From positions 1 to 64,000 of the forward strand of contig JBBDXJ010000288.1 in NCBI GenBank assembly GCA_040902445.1: 64,000 nt of DNA. Reading direction: 5' to 3'. Below are positions 23,586-33,023 of this stretch, piece after piece. Within the stretch, counting starts at the first letter, position 1; each line of letters starts with the position of its first letter. The notes under the pieces are model-generated. The model was not told the DNA's origin. It searched no databases and was given only the letters and a program-made list of their open reading frames with translations. Both the position numbers and the translations under genes were made by a program. The stretch is from Chryseosolibacter sp040902445 (GTDB lineage Bacteria > Bacteroidota > Bacteroidia > Cytophagales > Cyclobacteriaceae).

Positions 23586-26500
23586 ATGAGATTACGATTA
23601 CTTTTTCTACCTGCTTTGTTTCTTGTTCTGAACCTGCAAGCTCAAACGCCCGTAATAAACTGGATTAAAAAAAATGGTCCGCTGGGAGGAGAAATAATGG
23701 ATATAGAAGTGGATCCCTCCACCGGTAAGATCTTCCTCCTGGATGCTGACAACAGACCTTTTGTTTCCCTGGACAGCGCTGAAACGTGGCAAAAACTTGT
23801 GGTATCAGCTGATAACAACTACTTCAATGATATTGAAATAACGAATAACGCCATCTTCTTCGTCGGAGGTTATAACTTGTTGGCTTCCGTAGATGGTGGA
23901 GCAAGCTTTCAGGAAAGAATGACGCAGGTTAGTCCTTACTCGGATGCGCGTCGACTAAAGCGCATGCCCACCAGTGGGAACCTGGTCGTTCTTTCGTATG
24001 GATCGATCTACACTTCCAGCAACAATGGCGAAACATGGACGCTAAGGAACAGTACTGTGCCCAAAGCTGATCGCAGATATCTGGAAGTAAATGCAGTAGA
24101 CCAGATATTTATTCTCAATCAAAACGCCTCATTTGAAACCCGGCCTTTCCGGTCTACCAATAGCGGTGTTAGTTTTTCTGAAGTATCGACAGGCATTCCT
24201 GCCGGTCACCAGGTGCTTGGTGTTTACGGCGAAAACAATGGAGCTAAAATTTATTGTATCACCCCAACGAACGTTTTTTCCTCCACCAATGGGGCAAGTT
24301 GGGCTAGTGTGAAAACAGGCATCACGGATGCAACGATTAATGATTATGGTTCTTATAACAATGCCATTATCGAATTCTCCGCCGATGGCCTGGGAATGTT
24401 TTTCATTGACAACGTTAATAAAAAGCTGTATTCGAAAACGCTTGCGGCTGCTACCTGGGAGGTTCAGGCTACAGATTTTCCATCGGTATCGCTCAGTGTA
24501 TCATGTGCAAGCGCTAAAGATTATCCGGGAGCAATAACATCCACCGCTTTTTTTGGAACGCCATCCGGAGTTTTTAAAACCACTACAGGAGGCGCTTCCA
24601 TAACGGAAAATAATATCGGCATTGCCAGTGTTCAAGCCGAACAAATCCTTGCAGACAATAATAACTACCTTTATATAAGGACCAACTCGCTCGGATTACT
24701 CAAATCACAGGACGGCGGAAATAACTGGGCAAACGTTCCGACGCTCTCTTCAGACATCCGATATTTTTTTGCGGATGACGATGGATACCCACTATACGCA
24801 GTTGTCGATTATAATATTCTAAAGAGATCCTATGATCAGGGCGCCTCCTGGAATGAGATTTCTCCTTTGGGAGGCTTTATATGGGCAGCCTCTCCTGGCG
24901 ATGGCCAGGTTTTTGGCCTGGCACACACGAGTTATCCGATCGGTCTTTATTATTCGGCGGACAACGGCTCCACATGGACTGTCAGCCCTGTTGCTATCAC
25001 GGGCCTGCCGGCGCAGTTCTCCCTTGACGAATCGAAAACAGCTTTTGCATCTTCTAACAGGATGATTGTAAACCTGTGGGACTATTCACTTTCTGCTTAT
25101 GTGTATTACAAAATAGATTTCACATACAATGCCAGTAACGTAATCACGGCAGCAGCCGCAACGAAAATAACAACTATCCCAATTCTTTTCGATGATATTA
25201 ACAAGGTCGCAGCAGCGAATGGCAAATTTTATCTTTTCGATAATTATTCGGCTTCCTCGGACAGGGTAGCTATTTCCTCCGATGGTGGAACTTCATGGGT
25301 AACCCGCACAGTTCCGGCAACCAGCGATTTCTTTAGGGCAAAAAACGGGTATCTGTTTTTTGTTGACGGAGGTTCTAAAAAAGTTCATGTCTCACGGGAT
25401 GACGCTGCAACATTCATTGAGACTACTTTACCAGCCACGCTGAATGTTTATAATCTGAATGATATTACTATTGACAATAATGGTTATGCCTATCTGACTT
25501 TTTATGGCGATTATCTCTATCAAAGCGCAAACACCATCGTGCTGCCATCGCCGCTGACCGATCTGAAGGAGATAGGGAAGACAGCTACTGCAGTTGCCCT
25601 GGATTGGAAGGATCTCAACAGATACGACCGTGATATTGTCATTGAAAGGTCTGCGAACGGCATCGACTTTGTTATCGCTGGCCAGGCGAGCGGTTGGAAC
25701 ACCTGTTATGGCTCCGGAAACAGAGGATATTTTGTAGACCAGAACCTCCAGGCTGGCACCACCTATACCTATCGTGTCAAAGCAAAAAATGCTGCTGGAA
25801 CATCCGCGCCGACATCCACGATTTCCGTCACAACTACTGCGGCATGCGCCCAGACCATTCCTGAGAACCGGAGCTGGAGTGCCCTTAATGTCGGAGGTGG
25901 CGGATATTCCGTTCTCGGTGCCCCGGTAACAGTGGGCATTAAACATCTTGGTGGCGGGAAATATCAGATCAGCAACCTGTCGTTAAGCCTGACTGGTTCT
26001 GCGGAGATATCAACATTTTTTGAAAGTTGTGGGCAGACTGTGGTAGGCGAACCTGGCAATGTCAATCCGAATGGAAACGGCACGTGGAACGGAACAACGC
26101 TCACATTAAAATGGCGGTCCTGTAATGACAACAAAACTGAAACCATTTCCCTCTCGGTGAATCCGACAGATCCCATTCCTGCAAAACCCGCATCGCTTCT
26201 GGCGTATGTGGTTTCCAACACCTCAATAGAAGTAACGTGGACATCCGCCTATTACGAAAAGAGATATTTTCTTGAGCGGTCGTTGAGTGCGGCTTCAGGC
26301 TTTACTCAAATCGCCACCATAGACTATCCCGGAACAACTTATACGGACAGCGATCCCACCCTGAGCCAGGGAACTACTTATTATTACCGCATCAAGGCGC
26401 TGAATGCAAACAGTACCCCGGATCCATCGCCCTATTCTGATGTTGTGTCCATTCCGTTTAACAAGCCAAATTTTGTAGTCGCCGATAATGCCATCACGAA

Positions 26501-29500
26501 TTTCAGCGGTTCGGCAACGTTGGGCTCTATCTGGGCCGATTTTAACAACGACGGTCTGGAAGACTATCTGACCATGCAATACGATGCGGCAAACGAGCTG
26601 ACAAAACCAATGATCTTTAAAAATCTGGGAACCGGAGATTTTGAGCAGATCCTGCCAGATATCGGTGATGTGCCATACTTCCTCCCCTCCGTCACAGATT
26701 ACGATAATGATGGCTATCCAGATCTTGCACTCAGCGGCGATGAAGTCCGCGTGCTGGATATTTTCAAGGGTAATGGCGATTTTACTTTTTCAAAGATTCC
26801 TTCAGGCCAGCTTGGAGACCTTGCGATCATTGAAAAGGAAGTTGCAGCGTCCTCCTGGGCAGACATTAATAATGATGGTTTACCGGACCTCCTCCTTCTC
26901 AACGGGGAAGATGGAAGTTATACCCTGTACAGGCAAAATGTCAACAACTCCTTCACGAAAATCTTACAGGGCCCACCATCCCAGGACGAACCCCTTCTTG
27001 CCGTATGGGCGGATTATGACAATGACGGATACCAGGACGTGCTGATTGGCAACCTCGATGGCGCCGGAGGTTTATACCATAATAATGGTAACGAAAAATT
27101 TACCAAGATCACAGGAAATGGTTTTGATGGGGCCAATTATTTTTCCGCTGCGTGGGGCGATTATAACAATGATGGGAACATCGATCTTTTTTGTGGCTCG
27201 GTTGCATCCAACGCTCTCTATAAAAACAATGGAGATGGCACCTTTACAAAAGATGTGAGCACCCTGATTTCAGAGGCAAATTTTGCCACCAGCGCGGCAT
27301 GGGGCGACTACAATAATGATGGTTTCCTCGACCTGATGACCGTCAGTCTTCCCTTTAACGCATCCCAGTCACGCCTTTTCCTCAGGGACCCTTCGGTAAC
27401 GAGCAGTGTCGTATTTAAAAAGATAATCACGGAAAAGATCAATGACCTTTCGGTAGCCCACTATAGTGTTGCTACTGCCGACCCTGACCAGAACGGCCAG
27501 CTTGATCTTGCCATGTCTGCGTTCGTCTTTGATGATTCCAACGATGGAATTCTTCCTACTGAAAATGCCTTTTTTCGGAACAATAATACGCTCGCGAACT
27601 GGAGTGAAGTGAAACTTAATCCCACGACCGGAAGCACCGAGGGCCTGGGGGCCAGAATTACACTTACGACAGGTGGAACAACGCAGACGCGTGAAATCGC
27701 TTCTGCATCCTCTCTTGTTTCGAGAAGCAGTACGACAGCCCACTTCGGCCTGGGATCGGCCAGCAGCATCACAAACATCCAGGTGCGGTGGCCGAACGGC
27801 GGTGTTCAAAACTATCCGCTTCCCCCGATCAATCAGGTCCTCGTGATCAATCAGGATGTTACCGGCCCTGTCATCTCAACAAAAACGCCGGATCACAATG
27901 CTACCGCGGTGGCAACCACGACAACGCTCACCATGGTGTTTGATGAAGAACCCTTTCCTATCGGCGGCAAAATAATCGAAATAACAAAAGTAGGAGAATC
28001 ATCGCCCTTTACCTCCGTGGATGCGAACAGCGGAACAAAAACGAGTAGTCAAATAGCGTATACGCTCCCTGTTGAACTCCAAGGTGAAACCCAGTACCGG
28101 GTTACAATAGAAGCCGGCGCTTTCAGAGACCGATGGTTAAATCCTTCAGTGGCGGTTGGACCTCTTGAATGGAGATTCACCACGGCAGCGGCAATCGATG
28201 TTACAGCGCCATCAATTACCTTTACACCACCAGCTTCGCAAGCAAAAGGTTTTGGTACCGTGAGCCCAACCATAACAGTAACGGATAATATCGGTGTAAA
28301 TACTGTTGTCCTGTCAATCAGAAAAATCTCTGGCTCATCCTATACAGAGGTGGCAGCCACACCAGTCGCCGCCAACAGTTATTCCGTCACGCTTTCTGAA
28401 GGAACTCACTTCGATGCAATCGGAGCAGAATTTTTTATTACAGCTACAGATCTTGCTGGCAATAGCAAACGAGACCCTGCTGACCCGAATGCCACGCATA
28501 AAGTTTACATAAGTTATTCCGCTGCCCAGGCCGCAATACCCACCTCCAGTTTAGGACTGGGAGGAACAAAGGCTGGTTGGAAGGTCTTTGCCATTCCATT
28601 TGAAATTTCTTCACCCAATAATGGATTCACTGCGATCTTCAACGAACTTTCTTCAAAGACGAATAAAACTGATTACCGCTTAATAACTTATGGCACTCTA
28701 ACAAAATGGTCCGAATACCCGGAAGCATTTTCTACCCTCAGCAGAGGCGTTGGGTATTTTATTAACATCAAAACTGACCCGGGGGCAATAGGTTTATTCG
28801 ACCTTACCGCTCCGTCAAACCACAGGTCAAATTTATATCAGATGAATCTGAAGGTTGGCTGGAACATGGTTGGCAACCCATACCTGACACCAATCTCCTG
28901 GGATGATGTAAGCGCATTAAACGGACTTTCCGCAGCGGAGGCACAACTCAAAACATATTCCTCAACAGGATACTCCAATGATCAGACGCTTGGTCCTTAT
29001 GAAGGCGGCTTCGTCAATATTACCACCGCGAAAACGATTCTTATCCCTTTCCAGGGCCAGACATCGTCCGGTGGCAGAAGGGGGGTGCCTTCTCTGGGTG
29101 ATGATATCAGCGCTGAATCGTGGGCGCTTCCCATGACCATCCGCCAGGAAGGATTGATCTATAATCTTGGTGGCATCGGCATGGCACCTGAAGCAAATCA
29201 TGGAATCGATAACTTTGACGACCTGACACCTCCGCGTTTCTTCGACTACCTCGAGATGAACTTCGACCATCCCGAGCACGTCGCAAAACGTTTCACCCGT
29301 GAGATAGTTCCAACCCAGCAAAACTATACATGGGAATTTACTGTAAATTCGAACCTCGAAGGAATGGCTGAACTTACCTGGAACAATGCTCCGCTAATGA
29401 GCTCGGGTAAAGACCTCTTCCTCCTTGACGTCTCTTCGCAGCAACTCGTAGACATGAAAATAAAAGGCTCCTACCGTTTCGATCCCAAGGAAGCCTCAAA

Positions 29501-29825
29501 GTTCAGGATCTTTTATGGAGAAAATCTCAACATCGCTCCCGAACGCGTGCAACTGGGCAAAGCCTTCCCTAACCCGACAAATGGAGTTACAACCATTGGC
29601 TTCTCCCTGCCGGAAACAGGAGGAATTGATCAGTGGGTTACAATTGACCTCATTGATGCGCTGGGCCGTACCGTTGGAACGATCAAACAAGGCCAATTCG
29701 TCCCGGGCTATCATGAGGCGGCCTTCGATGCAAAAGAAATGGTGAATGGCTTCTATACCTACAGGTTAATTGTGAAAAATCGCGGTGGCCAGACCACTGA
29801 AGTAAATAAACTTATTATCAAATAA
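23586..29825 (+). CDS. Giant T9SS surface protein with BNR, FN3, VCBS and UnbV domains, cassette copy 2
   Basis: 2079 aa. Signal peptide at 1-20. About eleven S.DGG.SW repeats form a propeller region (about 20-650). Then an FN3 domain (about 656-750), an unassigned beta-rich domain (about 755-860, IPENRSWSALNVGGGGY), a second FN3 (about 863-960), and a VCBS/FG-GAP region (about 968-1335) with seven DxDxDG-like calcium loops (DFNNDGLED, DYDNDGYPD, DINNDGLPD, DYDNDGYQD, DYNNDGNID, DYNNDGFLD, DPDQNGQLD). A UnbV/ASPIC domain follows (about 1351-1425, GLGARITLTTGG...HFGLGSA...VRWPNGG), then a Big_5 domain and the C-terminal region shared with copy 1 (GWNMVGNPYLTPISW). The end is a T9SS sorting domain (FPNPTNGVTTIGFSLPETGG, LIDALGRTV, NGFYTYRLIV). 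It precedes its caspase gene by 7 nt. Confidence 0.93.
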   Translation: MRLRLLFLPALFLVLNLQAQTPVINWIKKNGPLGGEIMDIEVDPSTGKIFLLDADNRPFVSLDSAETWQKLVVSADNNYFNDIEITNNAIFFVGGYNLLASVDGGASFQERMTQVSPYSDARRLKRMPTSGNLVVLSYGSIYTSSNNGETWTLRNSTVPKADRRYLEVNAVDQIFILNQNASFETRPFRSTNSGVSFSEVSTGIPAGHQVLGVYGENNGAKIYCITPTNVFSSTNGASWASVKTGITDATINDYGSYNNAIIEFSADGLGMFFIDNVNKKLYSKTLAAATWEVQATDFPSVSLSVSCASAKDYPGAITSTAFFGTPSGVFKTTTGGASITENNIGIASVQAEQILADNNNYLYIRTNSLGLLKSQDGGNNWANVPTLSSDIRYFFADDDGYPLYAVVDYNILKRSYDQGASWNEISPLGGFIWAASPGDGQVFGLAHTSYPIGLYYSADNGSTWTVSPVAITGLPAQFSLDESKTAFASSNRMIVNLWDYSLSAYVYYKIDFTYNASNVITAAAATKITTIPILFDDINKVAAANGKFYLFDNYSASSDRVAISSDGGTSWVTRTVPATSDFFRAKNGYLFFVDGGSKKVHVSRDDAATFIETTLPATLNVYNLNDITIDNNGYAYLTFYGDYLYQSANTIVLPSPLTDLKEIGKTATAVALDWKDLNRYDRDIVIERSANGIDFVIAGQASGWNTCYGSGNRGYFVDQNLQAGTTYTYRVKAKNAAGTSAPTSTISVTTTAACAQTIPENRSWSALNVGGGGYSVLGAPVTVGIKHLGGGKYQISNLSLSLTGSAEISTFFESCGQTVVGEPGNVNPNGNGTWNGTTLTLKWRSCNDNKTETISLSVNPTDPIPAKPASLLAYVVSNTSIEVTWTSAYYEKRYFLERSLSAASGFTQIATIDYPGTTYTDSDPTLSQGTTYYYRIKALNANSTPDPSPYSDVVSIPFNKPNFVVADNAITNFSGSATLGSIWADFNNDGLEDYLTMQYDAANELTKPMIFKNLGTGDFEQILPDIGDVPYFLPSVTDYDNDGYPDLALSGDEVRVLDIFKGNGDFTFSKIPSGQLGDLAIIEKEVAASSWADINNDGLPDLLLLNGEDGSYTLYRQNVNNSFTKILQGPPSQDEPLLAVWADYDNDGYQDVLIGNLDGAGGLYHNNGNEKFTKITGNGFDGANYFSAAWGDYNNDGNIDLFCGSVASNALYKNNGDGTFTKDVSTLISEANFATSAAWGDYNNDGFLDLMTVSLPFNASQSRLFLRDPSVTSSVVFKKIITEKINDLSVAHYSVATADPDQNGQLDLAMSAFVFDDSNDGILPTENAFFRNNNTLANWSEVKLNPTTGSTEGLGARITLTTGGTTQTREIASASSLVSRSSTTAHFGLGSASSITNIQVRWPNGGVQNYPLPPINQVLVINQDVTGPVISTKTPDHNATAVATTTTLTMVFDEEPFPIGGKIIEITKVGESSPFTSVDANSGTKTSSQIAYTLPVELQGETQYRVTIEAGAFRDRWLNPSVAVGPLEWRFTTAAAIDVTAPSITFTPPASQAKGFGTVSPTITVTDNIGVNTVVLSIRKISGSSYTEVAATPVAANSYSVTLSEGTHFDAIGAEFFITATDLAGNSKRDPADPNATHKVYISYSAAQAAIPTSSLGLGGTKAGWKVFAIPFEISSPNNGFTAIFNELSSKTNKTDYRLITYGTLTKWSEYPEAFSTLSRGVGYFINIKTDPGAIGLFDLTAPSNHRSNLYQMNLKVGWNMVGNPYLTPISWDDVSALNGLSAAEAQLKTYSSTGYSNDQTLGPYEGGFVNITTAKTILIPFQGQTSSGGRRGVPSLGDDISAESWALPMTIRQEGLIYNLGGIGMAPEANHGIDNFDDLTPPRFFDYLEMNFDHPEHVAKRFTREIVPTQQNYTWEFTVNSNLEGMAELTWNNAPLMSSGKDLFLLDVSSQQLVDMKIKGSYRFDPKEASKFRIFYGENLNIAPERVQLGKAFPNPTNGVTTIGFSLPETGGIDQWVTIDLIDALGRTVGTIKQGQFVPGYHEAAFDAKEMVNGFYTYRLIVKNRGGQTTEVNKLIIK

Positions 29826-29832
29826 AACATTT

Positions 29833-31029
29833 ATGAAGGGCAAATTATTCTTCTCTTTCGTGTTGACTTTCGTGAGCATGGCCACGCTATTGGCTCAGAA
29901 CATCAGCACGCGCACGAATGAGTTCGAGGTGGACTTCAGCGATCCGAAGAAGCTGGTGTATACTACCATTCCGGTGATCAACTGGATTAGCCCTGTGCCT
30001 GAAACCAATTATGCACAGGAAATGAAATTCAAGATCGAGATTCAGATCGAATCCGATAAGCCGCTGAAGAACATCACTATCTACATCAAAGAAAATGAAC
30101 TCACTGCCAGCAGGGGAATGACCACCGTTAAACCAGAACCCGGACAGGAACTAAAAATGGTGGTTGAAAAAACCTTAACGCTGATGGAAGGTGAAAATCT
30201 CCTGGAGGTAGTGGCTGAAAATCTGGACGGCCAAAAAACTATCAGCCAGCGCAAAGTGCATATCGGCAGCACCGGGCTTGCAGATGCCGTTAAACTCGAC
30301 CGCACAGATTATGCGCTGATCTTTGCCACAGATCAATACGACCACTGGGGAGATCTTGTAAACCCGATCTTCGACTCAAAGACCATCGCCAATGAGTTAA
30401 AAACAACTTACGGCTACAAGGTAGAAATGGTTGAAAATGCCACGCAGGACCTGGTATTGAAAAAATTGAGGGAATACGCGGAGAAAAAATACAAACCTCT
30501 TGATCAGGTTTTCATTTTCTTTGCAGGACATGGAACGTATGACCAGACTTTCGGTGAAGGTTTTGTTGTAACGCGCGAATCACAGGTCAACGACCTCGGA
30601 AAGACCACTTACCTTTCTCATAACCGCCTGCGTTCTATCGTAAACAACATCCAGTGTGAGCACATCTTTTTAGCCATGGACGTGTGCTTCGGCGGAACAT
30701 TTGATGCCGCACTCGCCTCCTCCCGCGGAGGTGAAGAAGAAGTATACCGTGAACAGAACAAAGCTGAATTCATCACGCGCAAGCTAACGTATAAAACACG
30801 CCGGTATCTCACATCAGGAGGAAAAACCTATGTGTCGGATGGCATACCTGGTAAACACTCACCCTTTGCAAAAAACTTTATTGAAGCACTGCGTTCGCGC
30901 GGAGGCAGGGATGGGATCATAACGCTTCCCGAACTCTTTACTTTCGTGGAAAGATTGAAAATCCAGCCGCGCTTTGGCGAGTTTGGTGACAATGCCCCGG
31001 GAAGTGATTTTATTTTTATCGTGAAATAA
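29833..31029 (+). CDS. Exported caspase-family (clan CD) peptidase, cassette copy 2
   Basis: 398 aa, the same length as copy 1 and about 90% identical by eye; most differences are in the signal peptide and a few surface positions. The catalytic dyad is intact at the same positions: His233 (FFAGHGTYDQ) and Cys285 (AMDVCFGGTFDA). The Ig-like domain at about 45-145 is likewise kept (INWISPVPETNYAQEM). Copy 1 is GILTLPELYSFVERLKNQ where this one is GIITLPELFTFVERLKIQ. Co-transcription with the giant protein is suggested by a 7-nt gap, and a strong terminator follows 16 nt after the stop. Such conservation beside diverged neighbours suggests purifying selection or gene conversion. Confidence 0.92.
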   Translation: MKGKLFFSFVLTFVSMATLLAQNISTRTNEFEVDFSDPKKLVYTTIPVINWISPVPETNYAQEMKFKIEIQIESDKPLKNITIYIKENELTASRGMTTVKPEPGQELKMVVEKTLTLMEGENLLEVVAENLDGQKTISQRKVHIGSTGLADAVKLDRTDYALIFATDQYDHWGDLVNPIFDSKTIANELKTTYGYKVEMVENATQDLVLKKLREYAEKKYKPLDQVFIFFAGHGTYDQTFGEGFVVTRESQVNDLGKTTYLSHNRLRSIVNNIQCEHIFLAMDVCFGGTFDAALASSRGGEEEVYREQNKAEFITRKLTYKTRRYLTSGGKTYVSDGIPGKHSPFAKNFIEALRSRGGRDGIITLPELFTFVERLKIQPRFGEFGDNAPGSDFIFIVK

Positions 31030-31045
31030 AAAGCCAGACAAATCC

Positions 31046-31075
31046 AAAAAAGGTGAGCCACGCTCACCTTTTTTT
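31046..31075 (+). terminator. Strong intrinsic terminator after cassette copy 2
   Basis: AAAAAAGGTGAGC-CAC-GCTCACCTTTTTTT: a perfect stem of 13 bp with a 3-nt loop and a built-in T tract. It marks the end of the duplicated region. Confidence 0.93.
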
Positions 31076-31184
31076 ATTTGTAAGAGATCGATAATGTGAT
31101 TGGGCATCATTGTTGAATTGTCAACTATTTTTTGGAATATAAAATACAAACGTCCATCTTTTCGTTCAAACTAAAATTCTTAAG

Positions 31185-32165
31185 GTGAGGCTACCGATAA
31201 TGCTCCTTTTCATATCATTTTGGGCACAATCTCAGATTCCCGTAGGTGAGCAGGAGTTGATATCCAGGCTTAAGGCCGGTTCAACCCTGCCCCCAAAACT
31301 CCTCAACACCCGCTCGGTTGTTTTTTATCCCTATACAATGGCCGCCAAAGAACTGGATCAAATTCAGAACTTCTTTCAACGCACAGGTATCGAAGCGGTT
31401 ATCTACCTGGAGACCGATTTTCTCGCAACCGGGCGCGATGGTTCCGTAGCCCTCGCAGAGTATCTCAATGCGCGCGAAATAGCCCATATAATCATTGTAC
31501 ACAAGCAAGACGGCTACGGTATGTACGCCGCGGAATACAATAAGATGGCCACTCTTTTCGAACCTGATCAACTCGCCTGGTATAAAAAAGAAAAAAACCT
31601 GGATGTTCTTTTACAGGGTCTTCTGCGAACCGCAAACAGCACGCTGAAAAAAGAGAACATGCTCATTAACGAGTACCCGGAACTGGCAATGCCTTTAAAT
31701 CTCTTCAGGGGCAGACGGTCTGAATTTTTTGCCATTGACCTCAAAGTGGACCCGCTGGCTATGCCGAAGTTTGGCGATGAGACGATGGATCGGGAGCTGG
31801 AGGAAATCATGAAATCGTATCCCTACAAATACAAGCTGACAGAACCAGGTCTTTCAGAAACTCAAATCCGGCAGGACGGCTCTTACTACGTGTTGCGATT
31901 TGTTTATGCGCGCGATAAGGCTGCTCATAGCTTGTTGGGCTATGAAGCTGCGAAAGCCCAAAGCGCTATCGTGTCAGTAACATATCCGGGAGATAAGCCT
32001 CAATTGAAAAATATTCCGGCCAATACCATGGTTTACAAATTCTATTTCAATCACATCGATTCAGGCAATGTTTTTCTCGGCACCAAGTGGGACGCAGATC
32101 TGACATGGCAACAGGCGCTTATCAATCAGATCAAATCTTTTAAAGCTGAATTGAAAATCAATTAG
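31185..32165 (+). CDS. Exported protein of unknown function
   Basis: 326 aa. The frame opens with GTG (MRLPIMLLFISFWAQSQ), which gives a basic residue before the hydrophobic core; an ATG 15 nt later would remove it, so I keep the GTG. The N-terminal half alternates strands and helices (SVVFYPYTM, GIEAVIYLETDFL, IAHIIIVHKQDGYGMY) in a Rossmann-like rhythm, but no motif identifies a family. The gene sits between the second caspase terminator and another secreted protein, transcribed separately from the cassette. I do not recognise it. Confidence 0.8.
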   Translation: MRLPIMLLFISFWAQSQIPVGEQELISRLKAGSTLPPKLLNTRSVVFYPYTMAAKELDQIQNFFQRTGIEAVIYLETDFLATGRDGSVALAEYLNAREIAHIIIVHKQDGYGMYAAEYNKMATLFEPDQLAWYKKEKNLDVLLQGLLRTANSTLKKENMLINEYPELAMPLNLFRGRRSEFFAIDLKVDPLAMPKFGDETMDRELEEIMKSYPYKYKLTEPGLSETQIRQDGSYYVLRFVYARDKAAHSLLGYEAAKAQSAIVSVTYPGDKPQLKNIPANTMVYKFYFNHIDSGNVFLGTKWDADLTWQQALINQIKSFKAELKIN

Positions 32166-32238
32166 TTCTCCACCTGAAATAAAAATCTCTGATGTAAGAA
32201 CACGGCGGAATTCAAATAAAATGTAAAAGCAATTATGC

Positions 32239-32259
32239 TTTATTTTAATATCCCTAAAC
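32239..32259 (+). promoter_or_regulatory. Leader motif TATTTTAATATCCCTAAACCG
   Basis: Sits just before the start at 32269 and resembles the strings ahead of both Kre9-like genes (see 22772-22790). Possible shared promoter core; only three instances were compared. Confidence 0.3.
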
Positions 32260-32268
32260 CGTTACCTT

Positions 32269-32883
32269 ATGGCTGCTCTATTTTTTTCTTTTCTGGCAAG
32301 CGCTTCTTTTTTACACCTTCCACCTCAGAATAATCCCAACCAGCCAATCCAATTCTTTCCTGACTGGACCCCAGGCATGGTCGTATTGGAAACTAACGAT
32401 ACTGTATTGTGCAAACTGCGCTTTAATCAAATGGTGCCCGAAGGACTGCTGCAGGTTCTAGACGGGGAGAACGTGCTCACCCTTTCTGTAAAGGATGTCA
32501 AGTGCTTTTTCTTCTTTGATGAAAAGAAAAACCGCTACAGGAAATTTTTTACGTTGTCGGTTCCGATCGATACAAATGTGTCACGCGAAATGTTCCTGGA
32601 GTATGTGTATGGAAATGACAAAATTTCAATCCTTAATCACAAAACAATGGGGCTGGCACATCCCTATATGGAATTCACCCCTATAAAAGAACAGGCAACC
32701 CCTATGAGCAAACAATACCTGCTTGACTTTCGCACCGGCAAACTGCTGCCCATCTCGGAAGAAAATGCTCTTTCGCTGCTGGATAAAAAAGAAGCGGTTG
32801 CGGGCTTTATTGCCAAAAATGGTATCCGCTTTCGCAAGCTGTCTGATTATGTCAAAATCTTCGAATACGACCACTCGTTATAG
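32269..32883 (+). CDS. Exported protein of unknown function
   Basis: 204 aa with a short N-terminal hydrophobic stretch (LFFSFLASASFLHL) that may be a signal peptide. The body reads like small secreted Bacteroidota proteins with a repeated phrase layout: GMVVLETNDTVLCKLRF, VLTLSVKDVKCFFFFDEKKN (a configuration with lysines and aromatics), and REMFLEYVYGNDKISIL. The pattern of a parameter list (value, unit-like strands) is similar to DUF4369-like or PKD-less sensor proteins, but I cannot name a family. Its upstream region resembles those of the Kre9-like genes, hinting at shared regulation. Confidence 0.75.
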   Translation: MAALFFSFLASASFLHLPPQNNPNQPIQFFPDWTPGMVVLETNDTVLCKLRFNQMVPEGLLQVLDGENVLTLSVKDVKCFFFFDEKKNRYRKFFTLSVPIDTNVSREMFLEYVYGNDKISILNHKTMGLAHPYMEFTPIKEQATPMSKQYLLDFRTGKLLPISEENALSLLDKKEAVAGFIAKNGIRFRKLSDYVKIFEYDHSL

Positions 32884-33023
32884 GGCTGAATTCAAATTAA
32901 TTCAACTTCACCGTGGTCTCCCCCGGCTGGCAGCCGAAAAAACTTCCAAAAAAGATAAGGATTAAATTCCTGCTGACATAGGGTTGACATCTTCCATGTT
33001 TTCTTTGTATAGCTTTTATCGCT

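Noticed and set aside
25428..25946. 172-aa minus-strand frame within the second giant gene
   Set aside because: Shadow of the coding strand, rich in Cys, Arg and Ser with no start context or homology signal.
27369..27809. 146-aa minus-strand frame within the second giant gene
   Set aside because: Antisense of the UnbV region; no recognised motif.
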